Shown: positions 1 to 6,572 of the stretch, in pieces
How the letters are laid out: each line of letters opens with the position of its first letter
Position numbering within the stretch: the first letter of the stretch is position 1
Assembly: GCA_964573895.1 (NCBI GenBank)
Contig: CAZNLS010000125.1
Location: 1-6,769, forward strand
Reading direction: 5' to 3'
Length of the DNA: 6,769 nt
Source: CAZNLS01 sp964573895
Lineage (GTDB): Bacteria > Acidobacteriota > Aminicenantia > UBA2199
The notes under the pieces: model-generated
The model's input: the letters and a program-made list of their open reading frames with translations, nothing else
Told to the model about the DNA's origin: nothing
Database searches by the model: none
Position numbers and translations under genes: made by a program

Positions 1-597
1 AGTATCAACCGGATCCCAGTTAATTAAAAGAGCCTGGGGACCATTCTGGGACGGACTGTAAAGTTTCCATTCTGTAGTGTTCCTTGGTTTAAAAAATGTT
101 ATATTGAAATATGTTGGAAGTCCCTTTCTCTTATCTCCATAGTAGTACCAAACCTGAGCGGGATAAAGGCCTGCTTTACTGTCAAATCTGTTAATTGAAT
201 TAGGTTTCCCGAGAATCATATAAAATTTTCCCATATCAGTCAACCAACCGGGCCTTGATGCACCACGTCTGAACTGGGTAGAAGCATATGCAAATCTCTT
301 ATGGATTTCTCTTTTATATTCATTGATGGGAGTCCCCGGCGTAGGATCACGTTGAAGCCAGAATGATTTAATAAACAGATCCCTGTCCCGGTCATTCTTC
401 AACAGGAGAAAAACATTCTTTTCATCTTTGGTCGAAATATATGTGACCATATTGAACCATTTTTTGTGTTTAGGATCCAATTGCTTTAAAATTTTTCTTT
501 TTTCTTTACCTGAAACTTTAAATTTGCCTTCTACCGAAACAGTAGTACCAAATGTGAAAATAATTAATATTATCGGGATTATTATGCTCTTTTTCAT
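1..597 (-). CDS. GWxTD-domain secreted protein, N-terminal 199 residues (partial)
   Basis: The gene starts at 597 and runs off the left edge, so only the first 199 residues are visible. Residues 1-23 form a signal-peptide-like start (MKK, then a run of Ile/Leu), with no clear cleavage site, so the product is probably exported. Residues about 46-180 look like a GWxTD domain: a conserved FW followed by RDPTP (79-87), an NEY (92-94) with basic residues after it, and the hallmark PGWLTD (116-121) followed by a GKFYMILGKP stretch and a VWYYY strand (149-153). The molecular function of GWxTD proteins is not known; the family is usually several hundred residues long, so much is missing here. The ATG is fixed by an in-frame TAA two codons upstream (601-603), and there is no Shine-Dalgarno. 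It follows mpl on the same strand but has its own promoter. The family call is confident; the role is unknown. Confidence 0.85.
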   Translation of the reverse strand, partial: MKKSIIIPIILIIFTFGTTVSVEGKFKVSGKEKRKILKQLDPKHKKWFNMVTYISTKDEKNVFLLLKNDRDRDLFIKSFWLQRDPTPGTPINEYKREIHKRFAYASTQFRRGASRPGWLTDMGKFYMILGKPNSINRFDSKAGLYPAQVWYYYGDKRKGLPTYFNITFFKPRNTTEWKLYSPSQNGPQALLINWDPVDT

Positions 598-604
598 GAT
601 TTAT

Positions 605-633
605 ATTTTATATTATCGTGCTCCGTGTGTCAA
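605..633 (-). promoter_or_regulatory. Sigma-70-type promoter of the GWxTD gene, predicted leaderless
   Basis: Read on the minus strand, a perfect -35 box TTGACA (628-633) is separated by exactly 17 bases from TAAAAT (605-610), which matches five of six bases of the -10 consensus. Only 7 bases (598-604) separate the -10 box from the ATG at 597, so transcription should begin at or within a couple of bases of the start codon. This fits the lack of any Shine-Dalgarno upstream. The -35 box lies just 3 bases past the mpl stop codon. I see no terminator hairpin in the 39-base gap, so read-through from the upstream unit could also reach this gene. Confidence 0.75.
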
Positions 634-636
634 TTT

Positions 637-2022
637 TTATAAAACCTCACCGGCTACGAAAGAGGGGGTACCGCCGAATCCGCCATTTGAAAGTAAAATA
701 ACTGTCTGCGGATAGTTCTTATCCATTTTACTTATGATATTCTTCAGATTTTTATATGAATCAACCAGTTTAGCTTTTACTCCTTCATCCCCGAGTTTCC
801 GGATAACCACATCCTGCCTGATCCTTTCGTTTTCAGGGATTTTTCCTTTCCATGCTATTTTTTTTAAAAAAACTGTATCCCCGTATTTTAAACTTTCGAT
901 AAGATTCTCTTCAAACTTCCTCCTCCTAAGGCTGCTGCTTCCTGTATCCATGAATACCACCAGCTCTTTATCCGGATATCTTTCCTTCAGTGAAGAGAGT
1001 ACAGCCGATATTTCAGAAGGGTGATGAGCAAAATCCTCAAAAAAGGTGGTTTTCATGATAGTTCCTAATATTTTCAATCTCCTGCTTATACCTTTGTAAG
1101 ACGATACAGCCTGTTTTATAGTTGCATCAGGTATACCGATGAGTCTTCCCAGAATAATCCCCGCTGAAAGGTTCCAGATATTATATTTTCCAAAAAGGGG
1201 TGTTTTGAAATTCAGTATTTCATCTTCAAATAAAATGTCAAAACAGATCCCGTCATTTTTTCGCTCAATCCCCCCTATTTTTACATTGCAATTTTTCATC
1301 CCGTAAGTGACAACATCAGAATAAGAATTTTTAACAGCTTCAACTCCGAGGGGGAAATCTGAGTTCAGAATTATCTTTCCCGCAGAGGGTACCTGGTTGA
1401 CCAGGTTTTTAAATGCATATAAGTAATCCGACCTGTTTTTGAAAAAATCAAGATGATCATATTCGAGTGCAGAAATAATAAGAAATTTAGGAAAATATTT
1501 AAGAAATTTTGAGGAACGGTCAAAAAATGATGTCTCATATTCATCACCCTCCACAACAAAATATTTTCCACTGCCGATTGAACAACTACTGCCAAGATCG
1601 TCAGGCAAACCGCCTATGAAATATCCCGGTGACATGCCGGCAAGCTCAAGCAGAAATGCAATAAAACCGCTTATTGTAGTTTTCCCGTGCGTCCCTGAAA
1701 CAACTATCGATTCTTTCCCTTTTATAAAATATTTGAATAGAGCCTCCGGCATTGACATAAATGGCATATTGTTATTTAAGATATATTCGGCCTCAGGATT
1801 TCCTCTGGAGATTATATTACCGATTACACAGAGATCCGTATCACCTGTTATATTTGACGGATTGAATGAGTCATATAGCTTAATGCCCAGTTTCTTTAAT
1901 ATTGTACTTGTTGGAGGATAAAATGCCGTATCCGATCCCGAAACTTCAAACCCTTTCTCAACTAACAATCCGGCCAGACTGCTCATACCTGTTCCCGCTA
2001 TCCCGCTTAAAAAAACTTTCAT
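637..2022 (-). CDS. mpl: UDP-MurNAc:L-Ala-gamma-D-Glu-meso-DAP ligase (Mpl), muropeptide recycling
   Basis: This cytoplasmic Mur-type ligase joins the recycled tripeptide L-Ala-D-Glu-meso-DAP to UDP-MurNAc using ATP, which returns wall fragments to peptidoglycan synthesis. All three Mur domains are present in 461 residues, the usual Mpl length. An N-terminal GIAGTGM nucleotide-fold motif lies at 7-13, followed by GSD..YPPTST (29-40). The ATP loop GTHGKTT is at 110-116. EGDEYETSFFD (158-168) separates Mpl from MurC. ALEYDHLDFF is at 185-194, SRRL at 313-316, EDFAHHP at 329-335 and SNGGFGG at 445-451. One oddity is that the usual G-x-H-N-x-x-N motif reads GKYNIWN (278-284): both Asn are kept but His is Tyr. 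The start is ATG at 2022, 6 bases after the kinase stop, with a GGGTGAT Shine-Dalgarno (2028-2034) that overlaps the kinase stop. It is the last gene of the putative unit. Confidence 0.93.
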   Translation of the reverse strand: MKVFLSGIAGTGMSSLAGLLVEKGFEVSGSDTAFYPPTSTILKKLGIKLYDSFNPSNITGDTDLCVIGNIISRGNPEAEYILNNNMPFMSMPEALFKYFIKGKESIVVSGTHGKTTISGFIAFLLELAGMSPGYFIGGLPDDLGSSCSIGSGKYFVVEGDEYETSFFDRSSKFLKYFPKFLIISALEYDHLDFFKNRSDYLYAFKNLVNQVPSAGKIILNSDFPLGVEAVKNSYSDVVTYGMKNCNVKIGGIERKNDGICFDILFEDEILNFKTPLFGKYNIWNLSAGIILGRLIGIPDATIKQAVSSYKGISRRLKILGTIMKTTFFEDFAHHPSEISAVLSSLKERYPDKELVVFMDTGSSSLRRRKFEENLIESLKYGDTVFLKKIAWKGKIPENERIRQDVVIRKLGDEGVKAKLVDSYKNLKNIISKMDKNYPQTVILLSNGGFGGTPSFVAGEVL

Positions 2023-2027
2023 GATTC

Positions 2028-2034
2028 ATCACCC
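2028..2034 (-). promoter_or_regulatory. Ribosome binding site of mpl, overlapping the kinase stop codon
   Basis: GGGTGAT on the minus strand sits 5 bases before the mpl ATG. Its GGTGAT matches the 3' part of the full anti-Shine-Dalgarno complement rather than the usual GGAGG core. It contains the kinase TGA stop (2029-2031), which suggests that mpl translation is coupled to the end of kinase translation. Confidence 0.5.
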
Positions 2035-5000
2035 ACTTTTTTGATCTCCCTGCTGTTTTTGTGAATACGGCAGAGATACTTTCACAAGTGTGGATCCACT
2101 CTTTTTTGTTCCGATTTCTACTGTTCCACCATGCAATTCAACAACTCTTTTGACTATAAACAGCCCCAGACCTGTTCCCTTCTCCTTTGATGAAAAATCT
2201 TCACTAAAAAGGTCTTTCCCCTCAACATTCATTAATCCGATACCGGTATCTTCAACCTCAATTATAACGCCATTCTCCCTTCTCAGAGTGACTGATATTT
2301 TTCCCGATCCCTTCTTTATTGCTTCTATTGAATTTGTGAGAATATTCTTCAAAACCTGCCTGACTTTCACCTTATCCATATTAACAATCATTTTTTTATC
2401 ATGGGAATCCAAAATAAAATTGATGTTTTTAAAAATTTTCTCAAGTTTACCGACTTCATCTCTGCAGAGTTCAACAATATCAAATTTCTCTCTTATCAAT
2501 TCATTCAGGTTTGAAAAATTTAAAAAGCCGTGGGAAATGTTTTCAAGATGTTCGGTTTCTGTAATAATATAGTTAACCGATTCCCTGATTATATTCTCAT
2601 ATCCGCTCCTCTTGTCTTTTAAAGACCTTAATATCTGCTCCGCTGAGAGTTTTATGGGTGTAAGGGGATTTTTTACTTCATGGGCAATCCACCTGCTGAT
2701 CTTTACCAAAATTTTCATTCTTGAAATCTCTGATATTTTTTTCTTTTGACTCGATATTCCCTTTACCATTGAGTTGAATCCTGAGAAGAGACTTTTTATC
2801 TCTATCTCTTTGGGGATAGCTTTGATAGGTTTTAGATTTCCCTGCTCCACATTCGACATCTTCAGGTTGAGGGTCCTTATTGGAAAGAGTATCCTTTTCC
2901 TGAAGATAATTGCGAGAAATATTCCGAAAAGAGTCAGGATAAAAAAGAGATTAACAATAAAATTCAAAAACAGTCTCCGCTGCAGGATGTCTATTCCTGT
3001 TCTGAAGGGGTGGTCTATCCTTACAATATAATCATATATTTTAAAATATGATAAATAGTTTCCGCCGGAATTACTGACAATAAACCTCTCATTTTTCAGC
3101 AATAAACTTTTAGCAATTCCCGAGTTAACAAAGAGAGGGATTTTTGATTCAAGGATTTTTTTAAAATTTGAAGTTTCCGTAAGTTCTTTTTTGAGATAAA
3201 TACTAACATCCGAATCCAGTATATTTGAGAGGAAAAAGAGGTCATTTTGAACAAGAGTTTCATTTTTTGAGATAATATCACTTATTATTTTAAAAGCTAT
3301 ATCATCGGCAGCATAAATCCTGTTCCGGTAGCTTTGAGCACTACTTCCCCGGTTATATTGAATTGAAATGAGTGAAAAGATAGTCGCTGTCACAAGTGAT
3401 AACAGGATCAGAATAGCAAATACCTGGAATGAAAATGACCTGAAAATATTCCTCCATTCGAGAGAGACAATCTCCCGTATATAAATAAATACATTTATTA
3501 GAAGGAACAGAAGGAATAGTCTGACAATCTCAGAAGTGATGTCTGTTATAGTCTGCATCGGATAAAAAATTATGATGGTATTTTCATTTGATTTGAAGAT
3601 AAAACCCCTGTAAATTAAATCCATGGATTTGAATTCAATCCATCCCGGTGCACTTTTGATCATCCCGCTTATATCATGAAGTGTAATATTTGAAGGATTT
3701 TCGATAATTCTGTTATCCCGGTTCAATTTTATATAACTGAGATCATTTCCGTTTACCCTTCTGTTAAGCATAAAAATACTGTTCTCATTTCTGTCTTTTA
3801 CTATCAAGTCCGATGAGTCTATAACCTGGATAACTATTTTACCGAGATATTTAAAATCTTTAAATACATTAATATATGCTACTGCAAGGGATATTCTGTT
3901 CCCGTAGTAGATAGTCTTGTATTCATCAATCTCCCAAAAAGGAAATTTCTTCTTTATCTCAATATTAAGATACGGGATTCTGTATGAAAAAGAGTTGATC
4001 AATTCATTCTTCGGATCAACGATATAAATACCGGAGGATATATTTTCTTTCGCAGCAATGCTGCTCCTCCAGATACTCCTTAGTTCCCGTGAAATATCAG
4101 GCTTGAAGAAAATTGAAAGATCACTGCTTCGTCTGTTGAAATTATGAATTATCTCTCTTGAGATAAACTTGGCATAATTATTCTGATTAGAGAATATATC
4201 ACGCAAACCATGAGAAATAAATTCCCTCTTTTCACTACTTCCCTTATTAAAAATAACAAGAAACACCGCTGCTGAAATTAATAATATTTTCAAAATTTCA
4301 AACCCGAAAGATCCACCGGACCTTATTGTTATCAGCATTGATACCATCAGGAGTATGTTTACCGGTATATAGGAAGGATAGAGAATGAAAAATATTATTC
4401 CGAAAAATATTATCGGAATTTCAAGCCGATTTACTCCTTTTTTTGTTTTTTTAGATACAGATGATTCAAGGGAAATAAAAAGAGAACGGAAAAGTAAAAA
4501 CATGAAGACAAGCATTAGAATTGAGGGAGTGAAAAAAGAAATATCTAAATAAGGAAAGCTCAGATTATCAAGGATAATTCCGAATATTCCCGGGAGTGTA
4601 TAGATTAAAGCAGTCAGTATACAGAAAATTAAATATTTTAATCCGGAAAGTTTTTTTACCAGACCGGGAATAAAAAATGTTATTAATGATATGAATAGAA
4701 GCATTGCCAGATGATAAATCCCGAATCCGTTGTTAATGAACTCTGAAATTGATATGCAATTGCTCAGTCTTAGAACAAATAGAATAAAGAAAATTGAGAA
4801 CAGCAGAAAGTAAATGGCTTTTAAAAGGGGAAATAGATGTTTTATTCTTAAATACATATAAAAAAAGCAGGTAAAAAGGAGGAGTACAAACAACCATACT
4901 GATTCCACTCTCATTTTATAAAACCTGTTAAAATCAGCTCTCAGGAATTTTATTGTCAGAAAAACCTGGTTATTCATCGAATCAAGATTTTTGTAAAAAT

Positions 5001-5559
5001 AGTAATTTTCCCTCTTAATTCCTGCAAAAGAACTTTTTTCCCGCTTTCTAACCGGAGAATCAAAAAATTTTACCTCATAAAAAATAAACGGGAGGGCTTT
5101 TTTCAGTCCGAAAAATCCTTTACCGAGATCGAAAAACTTATTTACATAGAATGTATGATTGTCCAGTTTTTTCAGAAAATAAATTTTTGATTCTTTTTTT
5201 AAAAAAAGGAAGGATCCGGGAGCAATATCTCTGTTTTTGAAATAAAATATCTCACCCAGATACTTTTTAACCTTACCATCTTTTTCAAATACCAATGCTT
5301 CGCCCGGATTTAGGGAAACATCAGAATTGCCCGGCTCAATTGATTTAAAAAGTTCTTCGGATCTTATATCAAACTTTTTTGACCTGTTTTTTATCTTCTT
5401 TTCTGTCTTATCAACTATCTTTGAAATGAAAGCGGATATTTCATCATCTCCCGATTGTTCATTTCCAAAAATCAGGAAAAGATATGCCGAAGAGATCAGT
5501 ACAATCAGCAGAGGAATTACCGCTACAATTTTATTCCGCGAAGGTAGTATAATTTCCAC
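2029..5559 (-). CDS. Large NtrY-like transmembrane sensor histidine kinase
   Basis: This 1176-residue inner-membrane kinase should autophosphorylate on His and pass the phosphate to an unknown response regulator. In order I see: TM1 (10-32); a first extracytoplasmic region (33-217); eight TM segments (218-437); a second extracytoplasmic region (438-677); two TM segments (678-695, 709-732); a third extracytoplasmic region (733-863); TM12 (866-887); HAMP (888-940, with FPI at 892-894 and FSGFNSM at 925-931); the H-box IAHEVKNPLTPIK with His960; N-box Asn1076; G1 box DTGIG (1104-1108); an F-box-like LFSEDFSSKEKG; and G2 GTGLGL (1128-1133). All catalytic motifs are intact. The basic loops (239-241, 302-308, 369-378, 695-707) are on the cytoplasmic side of this 12-TM model. 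The H-box with PLTPIKLSAEQI resembles NtrY. No receiver gene is adjacent. It overlaps the upstream gene by 37 bases, and the GTG start at 5559 is doubtful. The kinase call is firm; the signal is unknown. Confidence 0.92.
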   Translation of the reverse strand: MEIILPSRNKIVAVIPLLIVLISSAYLFLIFGNEQSGDDEISAFISKIVDKTEKKIKNRSKKFDIRSEELFKSIEPGNSDVSLNPGEALVFEKDGKVKKYLGEIFYFKNRDIAPGSFLFLKKESKIYFLKKLDNHTFYVNKFFDLGKGFFGLKKALPFIFYEVKFFDSPVRKREKSSFAGIKRENYYFYKNLDSMNNQVFLTIKFLRADFNRFYKMRVESVWLFVLLLFTCFFYMYLRIKHLFPLLKAIYFLLFSIFFILFVLRLSNCISISEFINNGFGIYHLAMLLFISLITFFIPGLVKKLSGLKYLIFCILTALIYTLPGIFGIILDNLSFPYLDISFFTPSILMLVFMFLLFRSLFISLESSVSKKTKKGVNRLEIPIIFFGIIFFILYPSYIPVNILLMVSMLITIRSGGSFGFEILKILLISAAVFLVIFNKGSSEKREFISHGLRDIFSNQNNYAKFISREIIHNFNRRSSDLSIFFKPDISRELRSIWRSSIAAKENISSGIYIVDPKNELINSFSYRIPYLNIEIKKKFPFWEIDEYKTIYYGNRISLAVAYINVFKDFKYLGKIVIQVIDSSDLIVKDRNENSIFMLNRRVNGNDLSYIKLNRDNRIIENPSNITLHDISGMIKSAPGWIEFKSMDLIYRGFIFKSNENTIIIFYPMQTITDITSEIVRLFLLFLLINVFIYIREIVSLEWRNIFRSFSFQVFAILILLSLVTATIFSLISIQYNRGSSAQSYRNRIYAADDIAFKIISDIISKNETLVQNDLFFLSNILDSDVSIYLKKELTETSNFKKILESKIPLFVNSGIAKSLLLKNERFIVSNSGGNYLSYFKIYDYIVRIDHPFRTGIDILQRRLFLNFIVNLFFILTLFGIFLAIIFRKRILFPIRTLNLKMSNVEQGNLKPIKAIPKEIEIKSLFSGFNSMVKGISSQKKKISEISRMKILVKISRWIAHEVKNPLTPIKLSAEQILRSLKDKRSGYENIIRESVNYIITETEHLENISHGFLNFSNLNELIREKFDIVELCRDEVGKLEKIFKNINFILDSHDKKMIVNMDKVKVRQVLKNILTNSIEAIKKGSGKISVTLRRENGVIIEVEDTGIGLMNVEGKDLFSEDFSSKEKGTGLGLFIVKRVVELHGGTVEIGTKKSGSTLVKVSLPYSQKQQGDQKSG

Positions 5560-5912
5560 TCTCCTTTAATCCTTTTCAGGAAAAAAATAAATTTGTAATA
5601 TTCATTGTCGCCACTCTTTCTGTTTTTCAAAATCAGGTTCATTGACTGAACTGCATAATCCTCCCAAATATGCTTTGAAACCCACTCGGAACTTTCAACA
5701 TGAAAATATTTCATAATATTTCCAAATCGCCTGATAAAACGTATATTTATAAAGTCACCGGACAAACCAAATGGTTTTTCCAGATTTACAATAAGATTTT
5801 GAGTGGTTATTTTTTCCAATCCTTCAAATTTTCCATCTTTTACGGCTTCCCTGATAGGATCCATCAAAAGATAGTGTTGAGAAAATAACATTAATATTAG
5901 TAATGTTCTCAT
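5523..5912 (-). CDS. Small hypothetical protein, possibly exported and NTF2-like (DUF4783-like)
   Basis: I do not recognise this 129-residue protein with certainty. Residues 1-16 are hydrophobic after a basic start (MRTLLILMLF), like a short signal sequence or membrane anchor without a clear cleavage site. The rest has an amphipathic helix with IREAVKDGKFEGLEK (20-34). After that come alternating strands, including INIRFI, QSMNLIL and YYKFIFFLKRIKGEWKLYYLRGI at the C-terminus. This order resembles small periplasmic NTF2-fold proteins such as DUF4783, but that is a pattern judgement. The ATG at 5912 is fixed by an in-frame TAA directly upstream and has no clear Shine-Dalgarno, so translation may be coupled to apt, which ends 24 bases before. 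Its last 37 bases overlap the start of the sensor kinase in another frame, so the two may be made together. A role as accessory to the kinase is inference only. Confidence 0.7.
   Translation of the reverse strand: MRTLLILMLFSQHYLLMDPIREAVKDGKFEGLEKITTQNLIVNLEKPFGLSGDFINIRFIRRFGNIMKYFHVESSEWVSKHIWEDYAVQSMNLILKNRKSGDNEYYKFIFFLKRIKGEWKLYYLRGIKL
5561..5566 (-). promoter_or_regulatory. Shine-Dalgarno of the kinase gene, spaced for a non-GTG start
   Basis: A strong AAGGAG lies inside the coding end of the upstream gene. It is only 1 base from the GTG at 5559, but 7 bases from an in-frame ATT at 5553 and 10 from ATA at 5550. An in-frame TAA at 5565-5567 prevents any start further upstream. No ATG occurs in frame until residue 195, well beyond the first membrane segment. 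Translation therefore starts at the crowded GTG, at the rare ATT, or by re-initiation after the upstream stop at 5523. Confidence 0.55.
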
Positions 5913-5936
5913 TTAAATTTTAACCCGCAATTGTTC

Positions 5937-6449
5937 TCAATATTTAATAAGGCTGTTAACCGGAACTACATCCAGATTTTTTCTCCCGTTTAAAAATGTC
6001 AGTTCAATAATAAATTCGACTCCGAGAATATTTCCGCCAAGCTTCTTAACGAGCCTGACTGCAGCTCCAGCTGTTCCACCGGTCGCAAGGAGATCATCAA
6101 CAATGAGGATATTTTCCCCCTTTTCAATTGCATCCGTGTGAATTTCAAGACGATCCGTCCCATACTCTAATACATACTCTTCACTAATCTTATCCGAAGG
6201 AAGTTTCCCGGGTTTTCTCAGTGGAATAAATCCGCACCCGAGAAGATATGCAAGGACTCCTCCGAAAATGAAGCCCCGTGATTCAATTCCTGCGACTTTA
6301 TCGACTCCCCTGTTTAAATAGCGCCTCTTTATCGAATCTATCGTCTCCATATAGGCAGCCCTGTTTTTCAGCAATGTTGTAATGTCCTTGAAAATGATCC
6401 CTTTTTTTGGAAAATCGGGAATGTCTCTCACAATATCTTTTAACTCCAT
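5937..6449 (-). CDS. apt: Adenine phosphoribosyltransferase
   Basis: This cytoplasmic purine salvage enzyme converts adenine and PRPP to AMP and pyrophosphate. The 170 residues are the normal length for the family. The N-terminus has RDIPDFPKKGIIFKDIT (8-24), typical of bacterial APRT. It is followed by GIESRGFIFG (54-63), the RKPGKLP flexible loop (78-84) and the PRPP-binding motif ILIVDDLLATGGTA (114-127), where the two Asp and the TGGT are intact. I chose the ATG at 6449 because AAGGAG lies 6 bases upstream (6456-6461). An ATG 24 codons further upstream (6521) would add a Tyr/Ile-rich tail absent from the family and would run through the promoter region. It is the first gene of the leftward cluster, 24 bases ahead of the small hypothetical gene, and is divergent from the short-chain dehydrogenase. 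Confidence 0.95.
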   Translation of the reverse strand: MELKDIVRDIPDFPKKGIIFKDITTLLKNRAAYMETIDSIKRRYLNRGVDKVAGIESRGFIFGGVLAYLLGCGFIPLRKPGKLPSDKISEEYVLEYGTDRLEIHTDAIEKGENILIVDDLLATGGTAGAAVRLVKKLGGNILGVEFIIELTFLNGRKNLDVVPVNSLIKY

Positions 6450-6455
6450 TTTCTG

Positions 6456-6461
6456 CTCCTT
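6456..6461 (-). promoter_or_regulatory. Ribosome binding site that sets the apt start
   Basis: AAGGAG on the minus strand, 6 bases before the ATG at 6449, supports this start over the upstream in-frame ATG at 6521, which lacks such a site. Confidence 0.8.
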
Positions 6462-6491
6462 CGGTATAATATAATAGTATAAATCATATAA

Positions 6492-6521
6492 AAAATAAAT
6501 GTTTCTGATCTGCAGATTCAA
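6492..6521 (-). promoter_or_regulatory. Possible promoter of the apt-led gene cluster (weak)
   Basis: On the minus strand TTGAAT (6516-6521) is followed after 18 bases by TATTTT (6492-6497). Each box matches four of six consensus bases. The 123-base intergenic region must hold the promoter, and this placement leaves a leader of about 35 bases ahead of the Shine-Dalgarno. Better -10-like boxes nearby, TATGAT (6483-6488) and TATACT (6476-6481), lack a good -35 box at the right distance, so the exact site is uncertain. Confidence 0.3.
6508..6517. repeat. 10-bp perfect palindrome between divergent promoters
   Basis: ATCTGCAGAT is a perfect inverted repeat of 5-base arms. It overlaps the tentative apt -35 box and lies 6 bases upstream of the -35 box of the short-chain dehydrogenase. 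A second palindrome, CAATATTG (6519-6526), follows it. A regulator binding here could affect both directions, but short palindromes occur by chance in such AT-rich DNA. Confidence 0.25.
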
Positions 6522-6523
6522 TA

Positions 6524-6552
6524 TTGCACTTAGTACCCGATAAATGTAAAAT
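6524..6552 (+). promoter_or_regulatory. Sigma-70-type promoter of the short-chain dehydrogenase gene
   Basis: TTGCAC (6524-6529), a 17-base spacer and TAAAAT (6547-6552) form a good promoter. The -10 box is identical to the one upstream of the GWxTD gene. Transcription should start near 6559, leaving a short leader of about 14 bases that contains the Shine-Dalgarno. Confidence 0.65.
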
Positions 6553-6563
6553 TATTGTTTTTC

Positions 6564-6568
6564 GGAGG
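6564..6568 (+). promoter_or_regulatory. Ribosome binding site of the short-chain dehydrogenase
   Basis: GGAGG lies 4 bases before the ATG at 6573. This is a strong, slightly close site that confirms the start. Confidence 0.75.
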
Positions 6569-6572
6569 TAAA

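Noticed and set aside
598..636. Terminator between mpl and the GWxTD gene
   Set aside because: The gap has no inverted repeat followed by a T run; CGTG repeats there are direct, not inverted, and the space is taken by the promoter.
637..2022. MurC rather than Mpl
   Set aside because: The EGDEYETSFFD motif, the GSD..YPPTST start and the SNGGFGG end are Mpl features, and no other division-wall cluster genes are adjacent.
2090..2572. Plus-strand open frame of 160 codons opposite the kinase catalytic domain
   Set aside because: It is antisense to an unmistakable HATPase domain, has Ser/Phe-rich low-complexity composition and no Shine-Dalgarno-backed start. The same holds for the other plus-strand frames at 428-715, 734-1024, 1616-1921, 2774-3031 and 5327-5569.
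5194..5207. T7A7 tract in the kinase gene as a programmed frameshift or phase-variation site
   Set aside because: The tract could slip, but the frame continues normally through it, homopolymer runs are common in this AT-rich gene, and I see no stimulating hairpin or useful alternative frame. A T7 run just inside mpl (near 2008-2014) is judged the same way.
6450..6521. 24-residue N-terminal extension of APRT
   Set aside because: The extension is Tyr/Ile-rich, unlike the family, and spans the promoter region; AAGGAG sits at the right distance from the ATG at 6449.
6450..6572. Purine riboswitch or other leader RNA upstream of apt
   Set aside because: The region is about 120 bases of AT-rich sequence shared by two divergent promoters, with no room or pairing pattern for a purine aptamer.
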